64,000 nucleotides of DNA from Scandinavium sp036409475 (GCF_036409475.1 NZ_JAYRCK010000006.1:62001-126000); one strand, 5' to 3'; numbered from the stretch's first letter, positions 54,531 through 63,812 are shown. Numbers and translations are program-made. The notes: generated by a model not told the origin, from the sequence alone.

Positions 54531-54562
54531 AAAACAAAAAAGCCCGCAATTACGCGGGCTTA
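54531..54562 (-). terminator. Terminator downstream of guaA
   Basis: On the reverse strand AAGCCCGCGTAATTGCGGGCTT followed by TTTTTGTTTTTG, 47 bases beyond the guaA stop. Confidence 0.85.
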
Positions 54563-54608
54563 GAGGTACTTTACTGCTTTTACGTGCAGGCTGTTGCCAG
54601 ACGTTAAA

Positions 54609-54620
54609 TCATTCCCACTC
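54609..54620 (-). other. att core within the guaA 3' end
   Basis: GAGTGGGAATGA on the reverse strand, encoding Glu-Trp-Glu-stop of guaA. Matching core at 49696-49707. Confidence 0.6.
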
Positions 54621-56186
54621 AATCGTCGCTGGCGGCTTACCGCTGATGTCGTACACCACGCGGGAAATGCCGTTCACTTCATTGATGATGCGGTTGGACA
54701 CGCGGCCGAGGAAATCGTACGGCAAATGCGCCCAGTGTGCGGTCATGAAGTCGATGGTTTCAACGGCACGCAGGGAAACCACCCAGTCGTATTTACGGCC
54801 ATCGCCCATCACGCCCACGGAACGCACTGGCAGGAACACGGTGAACGCCTGGCTCACTTTATTGTACAGGTCAGCTTTGTGCAGTTCTTCGATGAAGATT
54901 GCGTCCGCGCGGCGCAGCAGGTCGCAGTACTCTTTCTTCACTTCGCCCAGCACACGCACGCCAAGGCCTGGGCCCGGGAACGGGTGACGGTACAGCATGT
55001 CGTACGGCAGGCCCAGTTCCAGACCAATTTTACGCACTTCATCTTTGAACAGCTCACGCAGCGGTTCAACCAGCCCCATCTTCATCTCTTTCGGCAGGCC
55101 GCCCACGTTGTGGTGAGATTTGATGACGTGTGCTTTACCGGTCGCGGAAGCGGCAGATTCGATAACGTCAGGATAGATAGTTCCCTGCGCCAGCCACTTC
55201 ACGTCTTCCAGCTTCAACGCTTCTTCATCGAACACTTCGACAAACACGCGGCCGATGATTTTACGTTTCGCTTCCGGGTCATTCTCGCCCGCCAGCGCGT
55301 CGAGGAAGCGTTTTTCGCCTTCGACGTGAACGATGTTCAGACCAAAGTGGTCACCGAACATGTCCATAACTTGCTGAGCTTCATTCAGACGCAGCAGACC
55401 GTTATCCACGAACACGCAGGTCAGGTTTTTACCGATAGCGCGGTGCAGCAGCATGGCGGTCACGGAAGAATCCACGCCGCCAGAGAGGCCGAGGATCACT
55501 TTATCGTCGCCTACTTGCTGACGAATACGCTCAACTGCGTCATCGATAATCTTGGCTGGCGTCCACAGTGCTTCGCACTGGCAGATATCAATGACGAAGC
55601 GCTCAAGCATGCGCAGACCCTGACGGGTGTGGGTCACTTCCGGGTGGAACTGCACGCCGTAGAAGCGTTTTTCTTCATTCGCCATGATCGCGAATGGGCA
55701 GCTCTCGGTGCTGGCAACGGTGACGAAATCAGACGGGATAGCCGTCACTTTATCACCGTGGCTCATCCACACGTCGAGCAACGCTTTACCGTCTGCGGTC
55801 AGGGAATCTTCGATACCGCGAACCAGGGCGCTGTCAATCTGCACTTCAACCTGAGCGTAGCCGAACTCACGTTCGTTAGAGCCTTCAACGTGGCCGCCTA
55901 ACTGCATAGCCATGGTCTGCATGCCGTAGCAAACGCCAAACACGGGCACGCCAGCCTGGAACACATAGTCCGGGGCGCGCGGGCTGCCTGCTTCGGTGGT
56001 GCTTTCCGGGCCGCCGGAGAGGATGATACCGCTCGGATTAAACTCACGAATCTGTGCTTCGGTAACGTCCCAGGCCCACAGCTCGCAGTAAACACCGAGT
56101 TCACGCACACGGCGCGCAACCAGTTGGGTGTACTGAGAACCAAAATCGAGGATAAGAATGCGATGCTTATGAATATTGTCGGTCAT
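54609..56186 (-). CDS. guaA: GMP synthase (glutamine-hydrolysing)
   Basis: 525 residues, the E. coli length. Aminates XMP to GMP with glutamine and ATP. The N-terminal class I amidotransferase has Cys86 in FGVCYGMQ and His/Glu in QFHPEVTH; the ATP-pyrophosphatase P-loop is GLSGGVDSSVTA; the C-terminal dimerisation domain ends TIEWE. Downstream of guaB by 67 bases. The 3' end is intact despite the island. Confidence 0.97.
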   Translation of the reverse strand: MTDNIHKHRILILDFGSQYTQLVARRVRELGVYCELWAWDVTEAQIREFNPSGIILSGGPESTTEAGSPRAPDYVFQAGVPVFGVCYGMQTMAMQLGGHVEGSNEREFGYAQVEVQIDSALVRGIEDSLTADGKALLDVWMSHGDKVTAIPSDFVTVASTESCPFAIMANEEKRFYGVQFHPEVTHTRQGLRMLERFVIDICQCEALWTPAKIIDDAVERIRQQVGDDKVILGLSGGVDSSVTAMLLHRAIGKNLTCVFVDNGLLRLNEAQQVMDMFGDHFGLNIVHVEGEKRFLDALAGENDPEAKRKIIGRVFVEVFDEEALKLEDVKWLAQGTIYPDVIESAASATGKAHVIKSHHNVGGLPKEMKMGLVEPLRELFKDEVRKIGLELGLPYDMLYRHPFPGPGLGVRVLGEVKKEYCDLLRRADAIFIEELHKADLYNKVSQAFTVFLPVRSVGVMGDGRKYDWVVSLRAVETIDFMTAHWAHLPYDFLGRVSNRIINEVNGISRVVYDISGKPPATIEWE

Positions 56187-56222
56187 TGACGGTAATTCCA
56201 GGGCAAGTGAAACAAAATCAAA

Positions 56223-56245
56223 GCGCCCGGCATTAAGCCGGGCGC
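56223..56245 (-). terminator. Hairpin between guaB and guaA
   Basis: GCGCCCGGCTTAATGCCGGGCGC on the reverse strand followed by a T-rich stretch; an intercistronic attenuator or processing site. guaBA are co-transcribed in E. coli, so termination is expected to be partial. Confidence 0.6.
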
Positions 56246-56253
56246 GGAAATAC

Positions 56254-57720
56254 TCAAGAACCCATGCGGTAGTTCGGGGACTCTTTGGTGATCGTCACGT
56301 CGTGTACGTGGCTTTCCTGAATGCCCGCGCCGCTGATGCGAACGAACTCAGCCTGCGTACGCAGCGCGTCGATAGTACCACAGCCGGTCAGGCCCATGCA
56401 GGAGCGCAAGCCGCCCATCTGCTGGTGAATGATCTCTTTCAGGCGACCTTTGTACGCCACGCGGCCTTCGATCCCTTCCGGAACCAGTTTGTCAGCAGCG
56501 TTATCGCTCTGGAAGTAACGGTCAGAAGAGCCTTTGGACATCGCGCCCAGGGAACCCATACCGCGGTAAGATTTGTAAGAACGGCCCTGGTAAAGTTCGA
56601 TTTCGCCCGGGGATTCTTCAGTACCCGCCAGCATGGAGCCCACCATCACCGCTGCTGCACCAGCAGCAATCGCTTTAGCGATATCACCGGAGAAACGAAT
56701 ACCGCCATCGGCGATAACAGGAATACCGGTGCCTTCCAGCGCTTCAACTGCGTCAGATACGGCGGTGATCTGAGGAACACCTACGCCAGTGACGATACGA
56801 GTCGTACAAATAGAACCAGGGCCGATACCTACTTTCACTGCGCTGACGCCAGCGTCTGCCAGGGCACGTGCACCGGCACCCGTCGCTACGTTACCCCCGA
56901 TGATTTGCAGGTTCGGGTATTTAGCACGGGTTTCACGAATACGTTGCAGAACGCCTTCAGAATGACCGTGAGAGGAGTCGATCAGCAGAACGTCAACGCC
57001 TGCGGCAACCAGCGCATCAACGCGCTCTTCGTTACCAGCGCCTGCGCCAACGGCCGCACCCACACGCAGACGACCCTGCTCATCTTTACAGGCGTTAGGT
57101 TTACGCTCTGCTTTCTGGAAATCTTTTACGGTGATCATGCCGATCAGATGGAAGCTGTCATCGACCACCAGCGCTTTTTCGACGCGCTTTTCATGCATTT
57201 TCGCAAACACGACTTCGCGCGTTTCGCCTTCACGCACGGTCACCAGACGCTCTTTCGGCGTCATGTAGACGCTGACTGGCTGGCTCAAGTCCGTGACGAA
57301 ACGTACGTCACGACCGGTAATGATGCCCACCAGCTCGTTGTTTTCTGTTACCACCGGGTAGCCAGCAAAGCCGTTGCGAGCGGTCAGCTCTTTGACTTCA
57401 GCCAGGGTTGTGGTTGGCAGCACGGTTTGCGGGTCGGTCACCACGCCAGATTCATGCTTCTTCACGCGGCGAACTTCTTCCGCCTGACGCTCGATAGACA
57501 TGTTTTTGTGAATAAAGCCGATGCCGCCTTCCTGCGCCAGAGCAATGGCCAGGCGTGCTTCAGTCACGGTATCCATGGCTGCGGAGAGCATAGGAATATT
57601 CAGACGAATAGATTGAGTCAGTTGGGTGCTGAGGTCAGCGGTATTCGGCAGAACAGTGGAATGAGCGGGAACGAGGAGGACGTCGTCAAACGTCAGTGCT
57701 TCTTTGGCGATACGTAGCAT
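56254..57720 (-). CDS. guaB: IMP dehydrogenase
   Basis: 488 residues, the E. coli length. Oxidises IMP to XMP with NAD, the first committed step to GMP. Catalytic Cys lies in GIGPGSICTTRIVTG; two CBS domains (about 94-205) interrupt the barrel. The ATG at 57720 is chosen because it gives the conserved MLRIAKEALTFDDVLL; the longer frame to 57906 runs into the divergent xseA start. A PurR box lies 54 bases upstream. Confidence 0.97.
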   Translation of the reverse strand: MLRIAKEALTFDDVLLVPAHSTVLPNTADLSTQLTQSIRLNIPMLSAAMDTVTEARLAIALAQEGGIGFIHKNMSIERQAEEVRRVKKHESGVVTDPQTVLPTTTLAEVKELTARNGFAGYPVVTENNELVGIITGRDVRFVTDLSQPVSVYMTPKERLVTVREGETREVVFAKMHEKRVEKALVVDDSFHLIGMITVKDFQKAERKPNACKDEQGRLRVGAAVGAGAGNEERVDALVAAGVDVLLIDSSHGHSEGVLQRIRETRAKYPNLQIIGGNVATGAGARALADAGVSAVKVGIGPGSICTTRIVTGVGVPQITAVSDAVEALEGTGIPVIADGGIRFSGDIAKAIAAGAAAVMVGSMLAGTEESPGEIELYQGRSYKSYRGMGSLGAMSKGSSDRYFQSDNAADKLVPEGIEGRVAYKGRLKEIIHQQMGGLRSCMGLTGCGTIDALRTQAEFVRISGAGIQESHVHDVTITKESPNYRMGS

Positions 57721-57773
57721 GGGCAATATCTCTACCTGGGGGGTTAATAAATATTGCCGTGGCATTATACAGA

Positions 57774-57789
57774 GCGTAATCGGTTGCAT
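57774..57789 (-). promoter_or_regulatory. PurR box of guaBA
   Basis: Reverse strand ATGCAACCGATTACGC fits ANGCAANCGNTTNCNT; located in the guaB-xseA divergent region as in E. coli. Confidence 0.8.
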
Positions 57790-57881
57790 CCACACTTTTT
57801 TGCAATTAATCCTTGCGATTACCTCTGAGCAGGTTACTATCGACTGAATAACCTGCTGATTTAGAATTTGATCTCGCTCAC

Positions 57882-59252
57882 ATGTTACCCTCTCACTCCC
57901 CCGCAATTTATACCGTCAGCCGCCTGAATCAGACGGTGCGACTGCTGCTTGAGCAGGAAATGGGACAGGTGTGGATCAGCGGCGAAATCTCCAACTTTTC
58001 TCAGCCCTCCTCCGGTCACTGGTATTTCACCCTCAAAGACGATAACGCTCAGGTACGCTGTGCAATGTTCCGCAACAGCAACCGCCGGGTAACGTTTCGT
58101 CCTCAGCACGGCCAGCAGGTTCTGGTTCGCGCCAATATCACGCTGTATGAACCCCGAGGTGATTATCAAATCATCGTCGAGAGCATGCAGCCAGCCGGGG
58201 AAGGTTTACTTCAGCAAAAATACGAGCAGCTGAAAACGCAGCTGTCTGCGGAAGGTCTGTTCGATCAGCAATTTAAGCAGCCACTTCCCTCACCGGCGCA
58301 TTGCGTGGGCGTTATCACCTCGAAAACCGGTGCTGCGCTGCACGATGTTTTGCATGTCCTTAAACGCCGTGATCCGTCACTTCCCGTGGTGATTTACCCA
58401 ACGGCTGTTCAGGGTGAAGATGCGCCAGCACAAATCGTTCGAGCCATCGAGCTGGCGAATATACGCGAAGAATGTGATGTGCTGATCGTGGGTCGTGGCG
58501 GCGGTTCGCTGGAAGATTTGTGGAGCTTTAACGACGAACGTGTAGCCCGGGCGATTTTCGCCAGCCGCATTCCGGTTGTGAGTGCTGTCGGCCATGAAAC
58601 AGACGTCACGATTGCAGATTTCGTGGCGGATTTACGAGCCCCCACGCCTTCTGCTGCGGCTGAGATTGTTAGCCGTAATCAGCTGGAGCTGTTACGTCAG
58701 GTGCAGTCAGCACAACAGCGGCTGGAAATGGCGATGGACTACTTCCTTGCTAACCGTAATCGCCGCTTCAGCTTGTTGCATCATCGTCTGCAACAGCAGC
58801 ACCCGCAGCTTCGGCTGGCGCGTCAGCAAACCGTGCTAGACAGACTGCGCCAGCGCATGAACGTTGCGCTCGACAGCCAGTTGAAAAAGGCAACCTTACG
58901 CCAGCAGCGCGTGACACAACGTCTTAATCAACAGAATCCTCAGCCACGTATTCATCGAACACAGACACGTATTCAGCAACTGGAATACCGTTTGTCGCAG
59001 ACGATTCGAGCCCAACTCAGCAGCACACGTGAACGTTTTGGCAATGCCGTGACGCATCTGGAAGCCGTCAGCCCACTCTCGACGCTGGCACGCGGCTACA
59101 GCGTAACCACCGCCGCAGATGGCAAGCTGGTAAAACAGGCGAAACAGCTGAAGGCGGGAGAAACGCTGACCACACGTCTGGCAGATGGCGTGGTGGAAAG
59201 CGAAGTCACCAAAATCACACCGGTGAAAAAAACTCGCGCCCGTAAAGCTTAA
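57882..59252 (+). CDS. xseA: Exonuclease VII large subunit
   Basis: 456 residues, the E. coli length. Nuclease subunit that degrades single-stranded DNA from both ends together with XseB. An N-terminal OB fold (about 5-100, MGQVWISGEISNFSQPSSGHW) is followed by the catalytic domain with ALHDVLHVL, GRGGGSLEDLWSFND and SAVGHETDVTIADFVAD, then a long coiled coil (about 270-400) that carries XseB chains, and a basic tail (KKTRARKA). Diverges from guaB. Confidence 0.97.
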   Translation: MLPSHSPAIYTVSRLNQTVRLLLEQEMGQVWISGEISNFSQPSSGHWYFTLKDDNAQVRCAMFRNSNRRVTFRPQHGQQVLVRANITLYEPRGDYQIIVESMQPAGEGLLQQKYEQLKTQLSAEGLFDQQFKQPLPSPAHCVGVITSKTGAALHDVLHVLKRRDPSLPVVIYPTAVQGEDAPAQIVRAIELANIREECDVLIVGRGGGSLEDLWSFNDERVARAIFASRIPVVSAVGHETDVTIADFVADLRAPTPSAAAEIVSRNQLELLRQVQSAQQRLEMAMDYFLANRNRRFSLLHHRLQQQHPQLRLARQQTVLDRLRQRMNVALDSQLKKATLRQQRVTQRLNQQNPQPRIHRTQTRIQQLEYRLSQTIRAQLSSTRERFGNAVTHLEAVSPLSTLARGYSVTTAADGKLVKQAKQLKAGETLTTRLADGVVESEVTKITPVKKTRARKA

Positions 59253-59268
59253 CCACTTTGCCGGGCGG

Positions 59269-59348
59269 CACTGCGTTTGCCCGGCCTGCAAAACCCCGAT
59301 TCCTGCATGTCAATGTAGGCCCGGTAAGCGTCAGCGCCACCGGGCATT
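59269..59348. repeat. BIME between xseA and yfgJ
   Basis: GCCGGGCGGCACTGCGTTTGC and GGTAAGCGTCAGCGCCACCGGGC form facing REP units at convergent gene ends. Confidence 0.8.
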
Positions 59349-59358
59349 TCACACGTCT

Positions 59359-59580
59359 TTACGGTGCGACAGCCACAAACTCCACGCGTTTTTTCGAAAT
59401 CAGTCCGTGTCCGTTCTGGCAGAAATAATCTACCGCTCCGCAAGCTTTTAGGACTTCCAGCGGCTTATGGCAGTCCGGGCACAACGCGGTCAGAGTGAAA
59501 TCCTGTGAGCACTTTGCGCAATGCGCTTTATCGCCCTGCTGTTCCAGCGGGCCATGACAAACCGGGCAAGTCAGTTCCAT
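59359..59580 (-). CDS. yfgJ: Zinc-ribbon protein YfgJ
   Basis: 73 residues (E. coli 71). Two zinc ribbons: CPVC...CAKC in the first half and CPDC...CGAVDYFCQNGHG in the second. E. coli YfgJ structure shows two zinc-binding units; function unknown. The ATG at 59580 follows TTTGGAGTTAACG; a TTG four codons upstream would bury the ribosome-binding site. Confidence 0.9.
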   Translation of the reverse strand: MELTCPVCHGPLEQQGDKAHCAKCSQDFTLTALCPDCHKPLEVLKACGAVDYFCQNGHGLISKKRVEFVAVAP

Positions 59581-59630
59581 CGTTAACTCCAAAGTCAGGC
59601 TGATATCATCGGGCTATTTTATCACAGCCC

Positions 59631-60722
59631 TCAATGCGGGCCGCGCAGTTGCTGCTGCAATTGCAGTAAAGCGGTCACTTCCGCGATACGACGATGCGTG
59701 AACTGGCTTATCTGCTGCGGCGCGCGACGAAACAGGCTGTTCTCACCCAAAATCATGCGTTGCAGACAGCGTTCATAAACCGGGCCGTTCAATGTCCAGC
59801 GCTGTACAGTTTCGCCTTTCATCACTTCCAGTACTTCTCCGGTGGCGCTGCGGTCCTGACTCAACACCGTGCCGTCTCGCAGAGTCAAGCGAATGCCTTT
59901 TTGGCCGCCAGACGGTCCGGCGTATTTATTCAGCCAGATATCAAAAGGTACACCGCTGATTTCACCTTGCAAATGCGCACGCCCTTCCGCAGTGGTGAAG
60001 TCGCCGTGAGCAATCGGCTTGCCCAGCCTGTCACTGGCCTCCGTCAGCGTAAGCACTAACTGATTGTTGGCGCCTGCCGCCGCAAGCGTTTCATGCATCA
60101 TCGCCAGCACGTGGGTGCCGATATCGACAATCACACCGTCCGGGTGACGCAGCGTGCGAGTATCCGGTTCGCCGGTGGCAAAATTCAGCGCTATCGGCTC
60201 GCCTTGCTCGTTAAAACCGCTTGGCTCCTGCAGGAAACCTTCGATTTTCACGACATCGGCAAGAGAGGTGCTCAATGGCCCTGTCGCGGAAGCACCTGCT
60301 TCTGGCTGCCAGTCATTTTCAAGCTTGCCGTGAATCAGTTGTGTAACGCCATCTCGCGCCATCCAGTGATCCAACGCCAGTACACGGTCTCGATTTTCGG
60401 GCAGCGCCAGTAACGCCTGAAGATGCTCAAGCTGCGCGAGGCTCGCGGCAACGGGTTTCTCTATCACTATGCGGGGAATATCTGATTGAAGCGCCTGCTC
60501 AAGCACGGGCAAGTGCCAGAGTGAGGAGGTGGTGATAAACAACGTCTCAAGAGGCTCGGCAAGAAGTGCAGCGAGAGAGGCGCAGCGGTTTACGCCGCGG
60601 GGTTGCCGTTCAGGTTGAATATCAAACCCTGAACAGCGTAAAGAAGCATCAAAGAGGCGGTGTAATGCGGGTAAATACGCTGTCTCCAGGACAGCACCAA
60701 GACCAATAAATCCTACATGCAT
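59631..60722 (-). CDS. Gfo/Idh/MocA-family oxidoreductase
   Basis: 363 residues. N-terminal Rossmann fold (VGFIGLGAVLETAYLPAL) with the conserved IEKPVAASLAQL, where Lys is catalytic in this family, and a C-terminal alpha/beta domain including VIVDIGTHVLAMM with a conserved His. Substrate is probably a sugar or cyclitol, but it cannot be named. It sits between yfgJ and a POT transporter, 62 bases from the latter on the same strand. K-12 has no such gene here. Confidence 0.85.
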   Translation of the reverse strand: MHVGFIGLGAVLETAYLPALHRLFDASLRCSGFDIQPERQPRGVNRCASLAALLAEPLETLFITTSSLWHLPVLEQALQSDIPRIVIEKPVAASLAQLEHLQALLALPENRDRVLALDHWMARDGVTQLIHGKLENDWQPEAGASATGPLSTSLADVVKIEGFLQEPSGFNEQGEPIALNFATGEPDTRTLRHPDGVIVDIGTHVLAMMHETLAAAGANNQLVLTLTEASDRLGKPIAHGDFTTAEGRAHLQGEISGVPFDIWLNKYAGPSGGQKGIRLTLRDGTVLSQDRSATGEVLEVMKGETVQRWTLNGPVYERCLQRMILGENSLFRRAPQQISQFTHRRIAEVTALLQLQQQLRGPH

Positions 60723-60784
60723 CTTTCACCTCGTTCATTGGATTACCGGGGGCCTATCCTACCCCCGGCAAGACCAAATGACAC

Positions 60785-62338
60785 TCAGGCGTTGGTTACC
60801 GATTTTTGCTCAGGTTTGGTCTGAACGTTTTCCAGCATCCGGCGAACCGGAACGATGAGGATAATCAGCACCGCAGCACAAATCAGCAGGGCGATTGAGC
60901 AGCGAGCGAAGAGATCAGGCAGCATATCCAGCTGATCCGCTTTCACGTGACCGCCAATCAGGCCCGCTGCGAGGTTGCCCAGCGCGCTTGCGCAGAACCA
61001 AAGCCCCATCATCTGACCGCGCATTCTTTCCGGTGCCAGCAGCGTCATGGTCGCCAGACCAATCGGGCTCAGACACAGTTCACCCAGCGTCAGCATCAGG
61101 ATACTGCCGACCAGCCACAGTGGAGATACGCCCGCGCCGCCGTTGCTCAGCACGTCCTTTGCAGCAAGCATCATCAGGCCAAAGCCCGCGGCCGCAAACA
61201 AAATGCCGATGACAAACTTAGTCATACTGCTCAGGCGTACGTTTTTACGCGCCAGCATCGGCCATGCCCAGCTGAATACAGGTGCCAGCAGAATAATAAA
61301 CAGGGCGTTGATGGACTGGAACCAGACGGCCGGGATTTCAAAATCACCGATCATACGGTTGGTGTAATCGTTGGCGAACAGGTTAAAAGAGGTCGGCTTT
61401 TGTTCGAACGCAGACCAGAAGAAGGCCGCAGAAACCAGCAAGATGAAACAGACCAACAGTCTGGCGCGCTCTTTTCGGGTCAGGCCAGCAAACGCAAACA
61501 GATAAATAAAGTACAACGCGACCGACGCCGCAATCACGTAAACCAGCGTGCTGGCAACGGCGACAGGATTAATGACAATCACGCCCATAGAAATCAGCGC
61601 GACAATAATCGCCACACCCACGGCTAAAGCCAGTAACCAGCCGCCCACACCGTTTTTCTTCGCTACCGGGCTGTTCCAGGTGGAATCCAGGCCCACTTCG
61701 TTGTCGTAGCGTTTCATCGCCGGGACCGCAAAGATGCGGAAAATAACCAGCGCCACCAACATACCGATACCGCCGATACCAAAGCCCCAGTGCCAGCCGT
61801 GGGTTTTGATCAGCCAGCCGGAAATCAAGGGCGCGATGAACGACCCCATGTTGATGCCCATGTAGAACAGCGAGAAACCGCCGTCACGGCGTGCATCACC
61901 CTTTTTATACAGGGTGCCCACCATGACCGAGATACAGGTCTTGAACAGGCCTGAGCCGAGCACAATAAACATCAGGCCGATGAAGAACAGGCTGTCACCC
62001 ATCATGGCGGACAGAGCAATCGACAGGTGACCCAGCGCAATCAGGATGGAACCGTACCAGACTGCTTTTTGTTGCCCTAACCAGTTATCGGCTAACCAAC
62101 CACCGGGCAACGCAGCCAGATACATGCTGCCAGCGAAAATGCCGACGATGGCAGAAGCATTTTCACGCGCCAGCCCCATGCCGCCGTCATAGACGGTCGC
62201 CGCCATAAACAGGATCAGTAAAGGACGAATGCCATAGAACGAGAACCGCTCCCACATTTCCGTGAAGAACAGTGAGCCAAGCGGATAAGGATGACCGAAG
62301 AACGTTCGGCTTTCGTTTTTACTACCAGAGGAATACAT
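60785..62338 (-). CDS. POT/PTR2-family proton-coupled peptide transporter
   Basis: 517 residues, about 14 membrane helices. Signatures: TEMWERFSFYGIRPLLILFM in TM1 (E-x-x-E-R-F), FFIGLMFIVLGSGLFKTCIS, GGFSLFYMGINMGSFIAPL, and the late LSPIGLATMTLLAP. Imports di- or tripeptides with protons. The ATG at 62338 follows GGGAGAGTTT; an upstream in-frame TTG is rejected. Similar to but distinct from DtpA-D. The upstream oxidoreductase neighbour may share its transcript. Confidence 0.9.
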   Translation of the reverse strand: MYSSGSKNESRTFFGHPYPLGSLFFTEMWERFSFYGIRPLLILFMAATVYDGGMGLARENASAIVGIFAGSMYLAALPGGWLADNWLGQQKAVWYGSILIALGHLSIALSAMMGDSLFFIGLMFIVLGSGLFKTCISVMVGTLYKKGDARRDGGFSLFYMGINMGSFIAPLISGWLIKTHGWHWGFGIGGIGMLVALVIFRIFAVPAMKRYDNEVGLDSTWNSPVAKKNGVGGWLLALAVGVAIIVALISMGVIVINPVAVASTLVYVIAASVALYFIYLFAFAGLTRKERARLLVCFILLVSAAFFWSAFEQKPTSFNLFANDYTNRMIGDFEIPAVWFQSINALFIILLAPVFSWAWPMLARKNVRLSSMTKFVIGILFAAAGFGLMMLAAKDVLSNGGAGVSPLWLVGSILMLTLGELCLSPIGLATMTLLAPERMRGQMMGLWFCASALGNLAAGLIGGHVKADQLDMLPDLFARCSIALLICAAVLIILIVPVRRMLENVQTKPEQKSVTNA

Positions 62339-62612
62339 AAACTCTCCCAACTAAAGATGTTGTCGCATTTGCAAGCACAGATTTGTCCGTCAGCCAGTTA
62401 TTTATCCGGCCATTCATTGACAATCGGCGAAGTATTATTTAACCATTTGATAACCCGGCGCCAGCTTTATCTGGTGAGCGGTCAGGGACTTTAAGATGAA
62501 AATTCGACGTTTGTCTATTTTCTTAGATTTTATGTTGGCACAAAAGGGATAGTGATTGACATTATCAGGACTCATACAAACCGCAATAATGTGTGAGGAT
62601 GGCGAATGAAAA

Positions 62613-62793
62613 AGCCCGCAAGAATGCGGGCTCAGATTGCTGACAAAGAAGGAAAAAGCGTGGTTTTTCCTTCTTTGTGGTGAGCAGCCGAAAATCAATG
62701 AATTGATTTTCCTTATTTTTTGTTCGGTCGCTAATGACAAAACTGCACTCGTTAGAGGTTTGTCATCAATCTCAGCCCGCAAGAATGCGGGCT
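62613..62793 (+). repeat. Terminator-flanked repeat, copy 4
   Basis: Two identical 20-bp hairpins, AGCCCGCAAGAATGCGGGCT at 62613-62632 and 62774-62793, flank a 141-bp core (62633-62773). The core begins CAGATTGCTGACAAAG and ends CTTTGTCATCAATCTC in inverse sense, i.e. terminal repeats AGATTGCTGACAAA and AGATTGATGACAAA. Internal stems are at 62643-62678 (15 bp) and 62690-62711 (10 bp). The flanking hairpins have T-runs on the reverse strand at left. Confidence 0.9.
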
Positions 62794-62805
62794 TTGACAG
62801 AACGC

Positions 62806-62839
62806 GGCAAATCGCGATAGCGCGTTATTTGCCTTTTTT
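62806..62839 (+). terminator. Terminator-like hairpin after repeat copy 4
   Basis: GGCAAATCGCGATAGCGCG then ATTTGCC and six T; no plus-strand gene ends here, so its role is unclear. Confidence 0.65.
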
Positions 62840-63008
62840 GATGTGAAAAACAAATAAGCGCCATTTCGACTGTTTTTAAAGGAATTAACCACTTATTACA
62901 ATGATCTGTGTACACCCTTGTGTACACGAAGAGCAGGAGTTCTCAACTGTTCTGTATGATTATCAATCAATGAAAGTTACTCAATCCTACGCAGATTAGT
63001 GATTAAAA
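62840..63008. other. Non-coding stretch with paired GTGTACAC boxes
   Basis: Two copies of the self-complementary GTGTACAC at 62908-62915 and 62920-62927, 12 bases start to start, suggest an operator; nothing else is seen. Confidence 0.4.
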
Positions 63009-63437
63009 TCACGCTCCAAAGGACTCAGCCGCTTTTCTGGCTTTGTAGTAAGCGTAGGTAGTATCTTCCATGACTCCCGCTGTATCACGGTAGCCGATTT
63101 GATTGCTCTCCAAACAAATGCACTCAAAACCTGCGACCATCTTTAGCAGATCCCAATACTGCGAATAGTCTTCTGATTGGTGCAGCCAGAAACGGAACTT
63201 GATCCCACTGATATCATGGGAGGGGAATTTATAAGCATTTTCCAACAGGATTTTGAAATCCTTCTCTCGAATTAACATTTCTGGCCCCAGCCAGGCAAAA
63301 TCCTGATTTGCATATCGTAAGGAATAACTAAATCGCCGCCGATTATTAGACACTGGTTTATTCAGTTTCTTGACAACCAGAATATACGGTAGCCCGAATG
63401 AGAGTGTAGTCCCCTCAATTTCAATCGGTTCACCCAT
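63009..63437 (-). CDS. Hypothetical protein
   Basis: 142 residues from the ATG at 63437, with GGGAGG nine bases upstream. No signal peptide or membrane helix. Mixed alpha/beta composition with many aromatic residues (FRFWLHQSEDYSQYWDLL, ESNQIGYRDTAGVMEDTTYA). I do not recognise the family. Moderately low GC and position beyond the conserved backbone suggest it belongs to an acquired segment; a toxin-immunity or phage accessory role would be a guess. Confidence 0.6.
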   Translation of the reverse strand: MGEPIEIEGTTLSFGLPYILVVKKLNKPVSNNRRRFSYSLRYANQDFAWLGPEMLIREKDFKILLENAYKFPSHDISGIKFRFWLHQSEDYSQYWDLLKMVAGFECICLESNQIGYRDTAGVMEDTTYAYYKARKAAESFGA

Positions 63438-63812
63438 TTGTCATAGCCTCCCTCAAAAGCCAAAACCAGCAGAATATCAGATCTACACCAGCGTAAACTG
63501 CGCGAAGGCCCAACTATCCGTAACTGTCTGCACATCTTTTTTCTGCGCACTCCCCCCAAAAAAGCGGATCTTTCCGGATCAGGTAACACCAGGTTTTTCT
63601 CAACAAAAAATCTAGCAACGGCGAGGGCTGCAGCGACGTTTTTACGTTTCCGCGCACTTGAATTTTGCGCGAACTTTTTCGCATTTTGCGCAGTGGAGTT
63701 TTTTAATTTCGCAGGTGTAAAAATTCGATCAAGCGGGCCGTCATGCTGGCTGCGGCCTCCAGAGATTCGCCCCCCCTCTCCGCCAGATTTCTGCAGATAA
63801 GCATTTAAACAA
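63438..63812. other. Non-coding stretch before the last gene
   Basis: No ORF with a convincing start. Two direct copies of TTTTGCGC (63663-63670 and 63684-63691) in a T-rich region, and a C-rich run at about 63772-63778. Such repeats occur near phage packaging or replication sites, but no specific site is recognised. Confidence 0.4.

Larger units (their letters stand above)
49696..54620. mobile_element. Genomic island at the guaA 3' end
   Basis: About 4.9 kb bounded by two guaA-end cores (49696-49707 and 54609-54620). The guaA 3' end is a well-known insertion site for integrases. The content is foreign to the K-12 order: a vWA-PP2C-kinase triad and a damaged IS630 copy. No integrase gene is present, so the element is either decayed or was trimmed by deletion. 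The guaA-like terminator at 54531-54562 lies inside it, which leaves the exact right-hand structure uncertain. Confidence 0.6.

Noticed and set aside
54594..55901. 435-codon open frame antisense to guaA
   Set aside because: It lies wholly opposite a conserved gene, has biased composition and no ribosome-binding site; it is a by-product of GuaA codon use.
56176..57717. 513-codon open frame antisense to guaB
   Set aside because: Same reason; the sense strand encodes full-length IMP dehydrogenase.
62908..62927. GTGTACAC repeats as a CRISPR array
   Set aside because: Only two 8-base units with 4 bases between; no spacer pattern and no cas genes.
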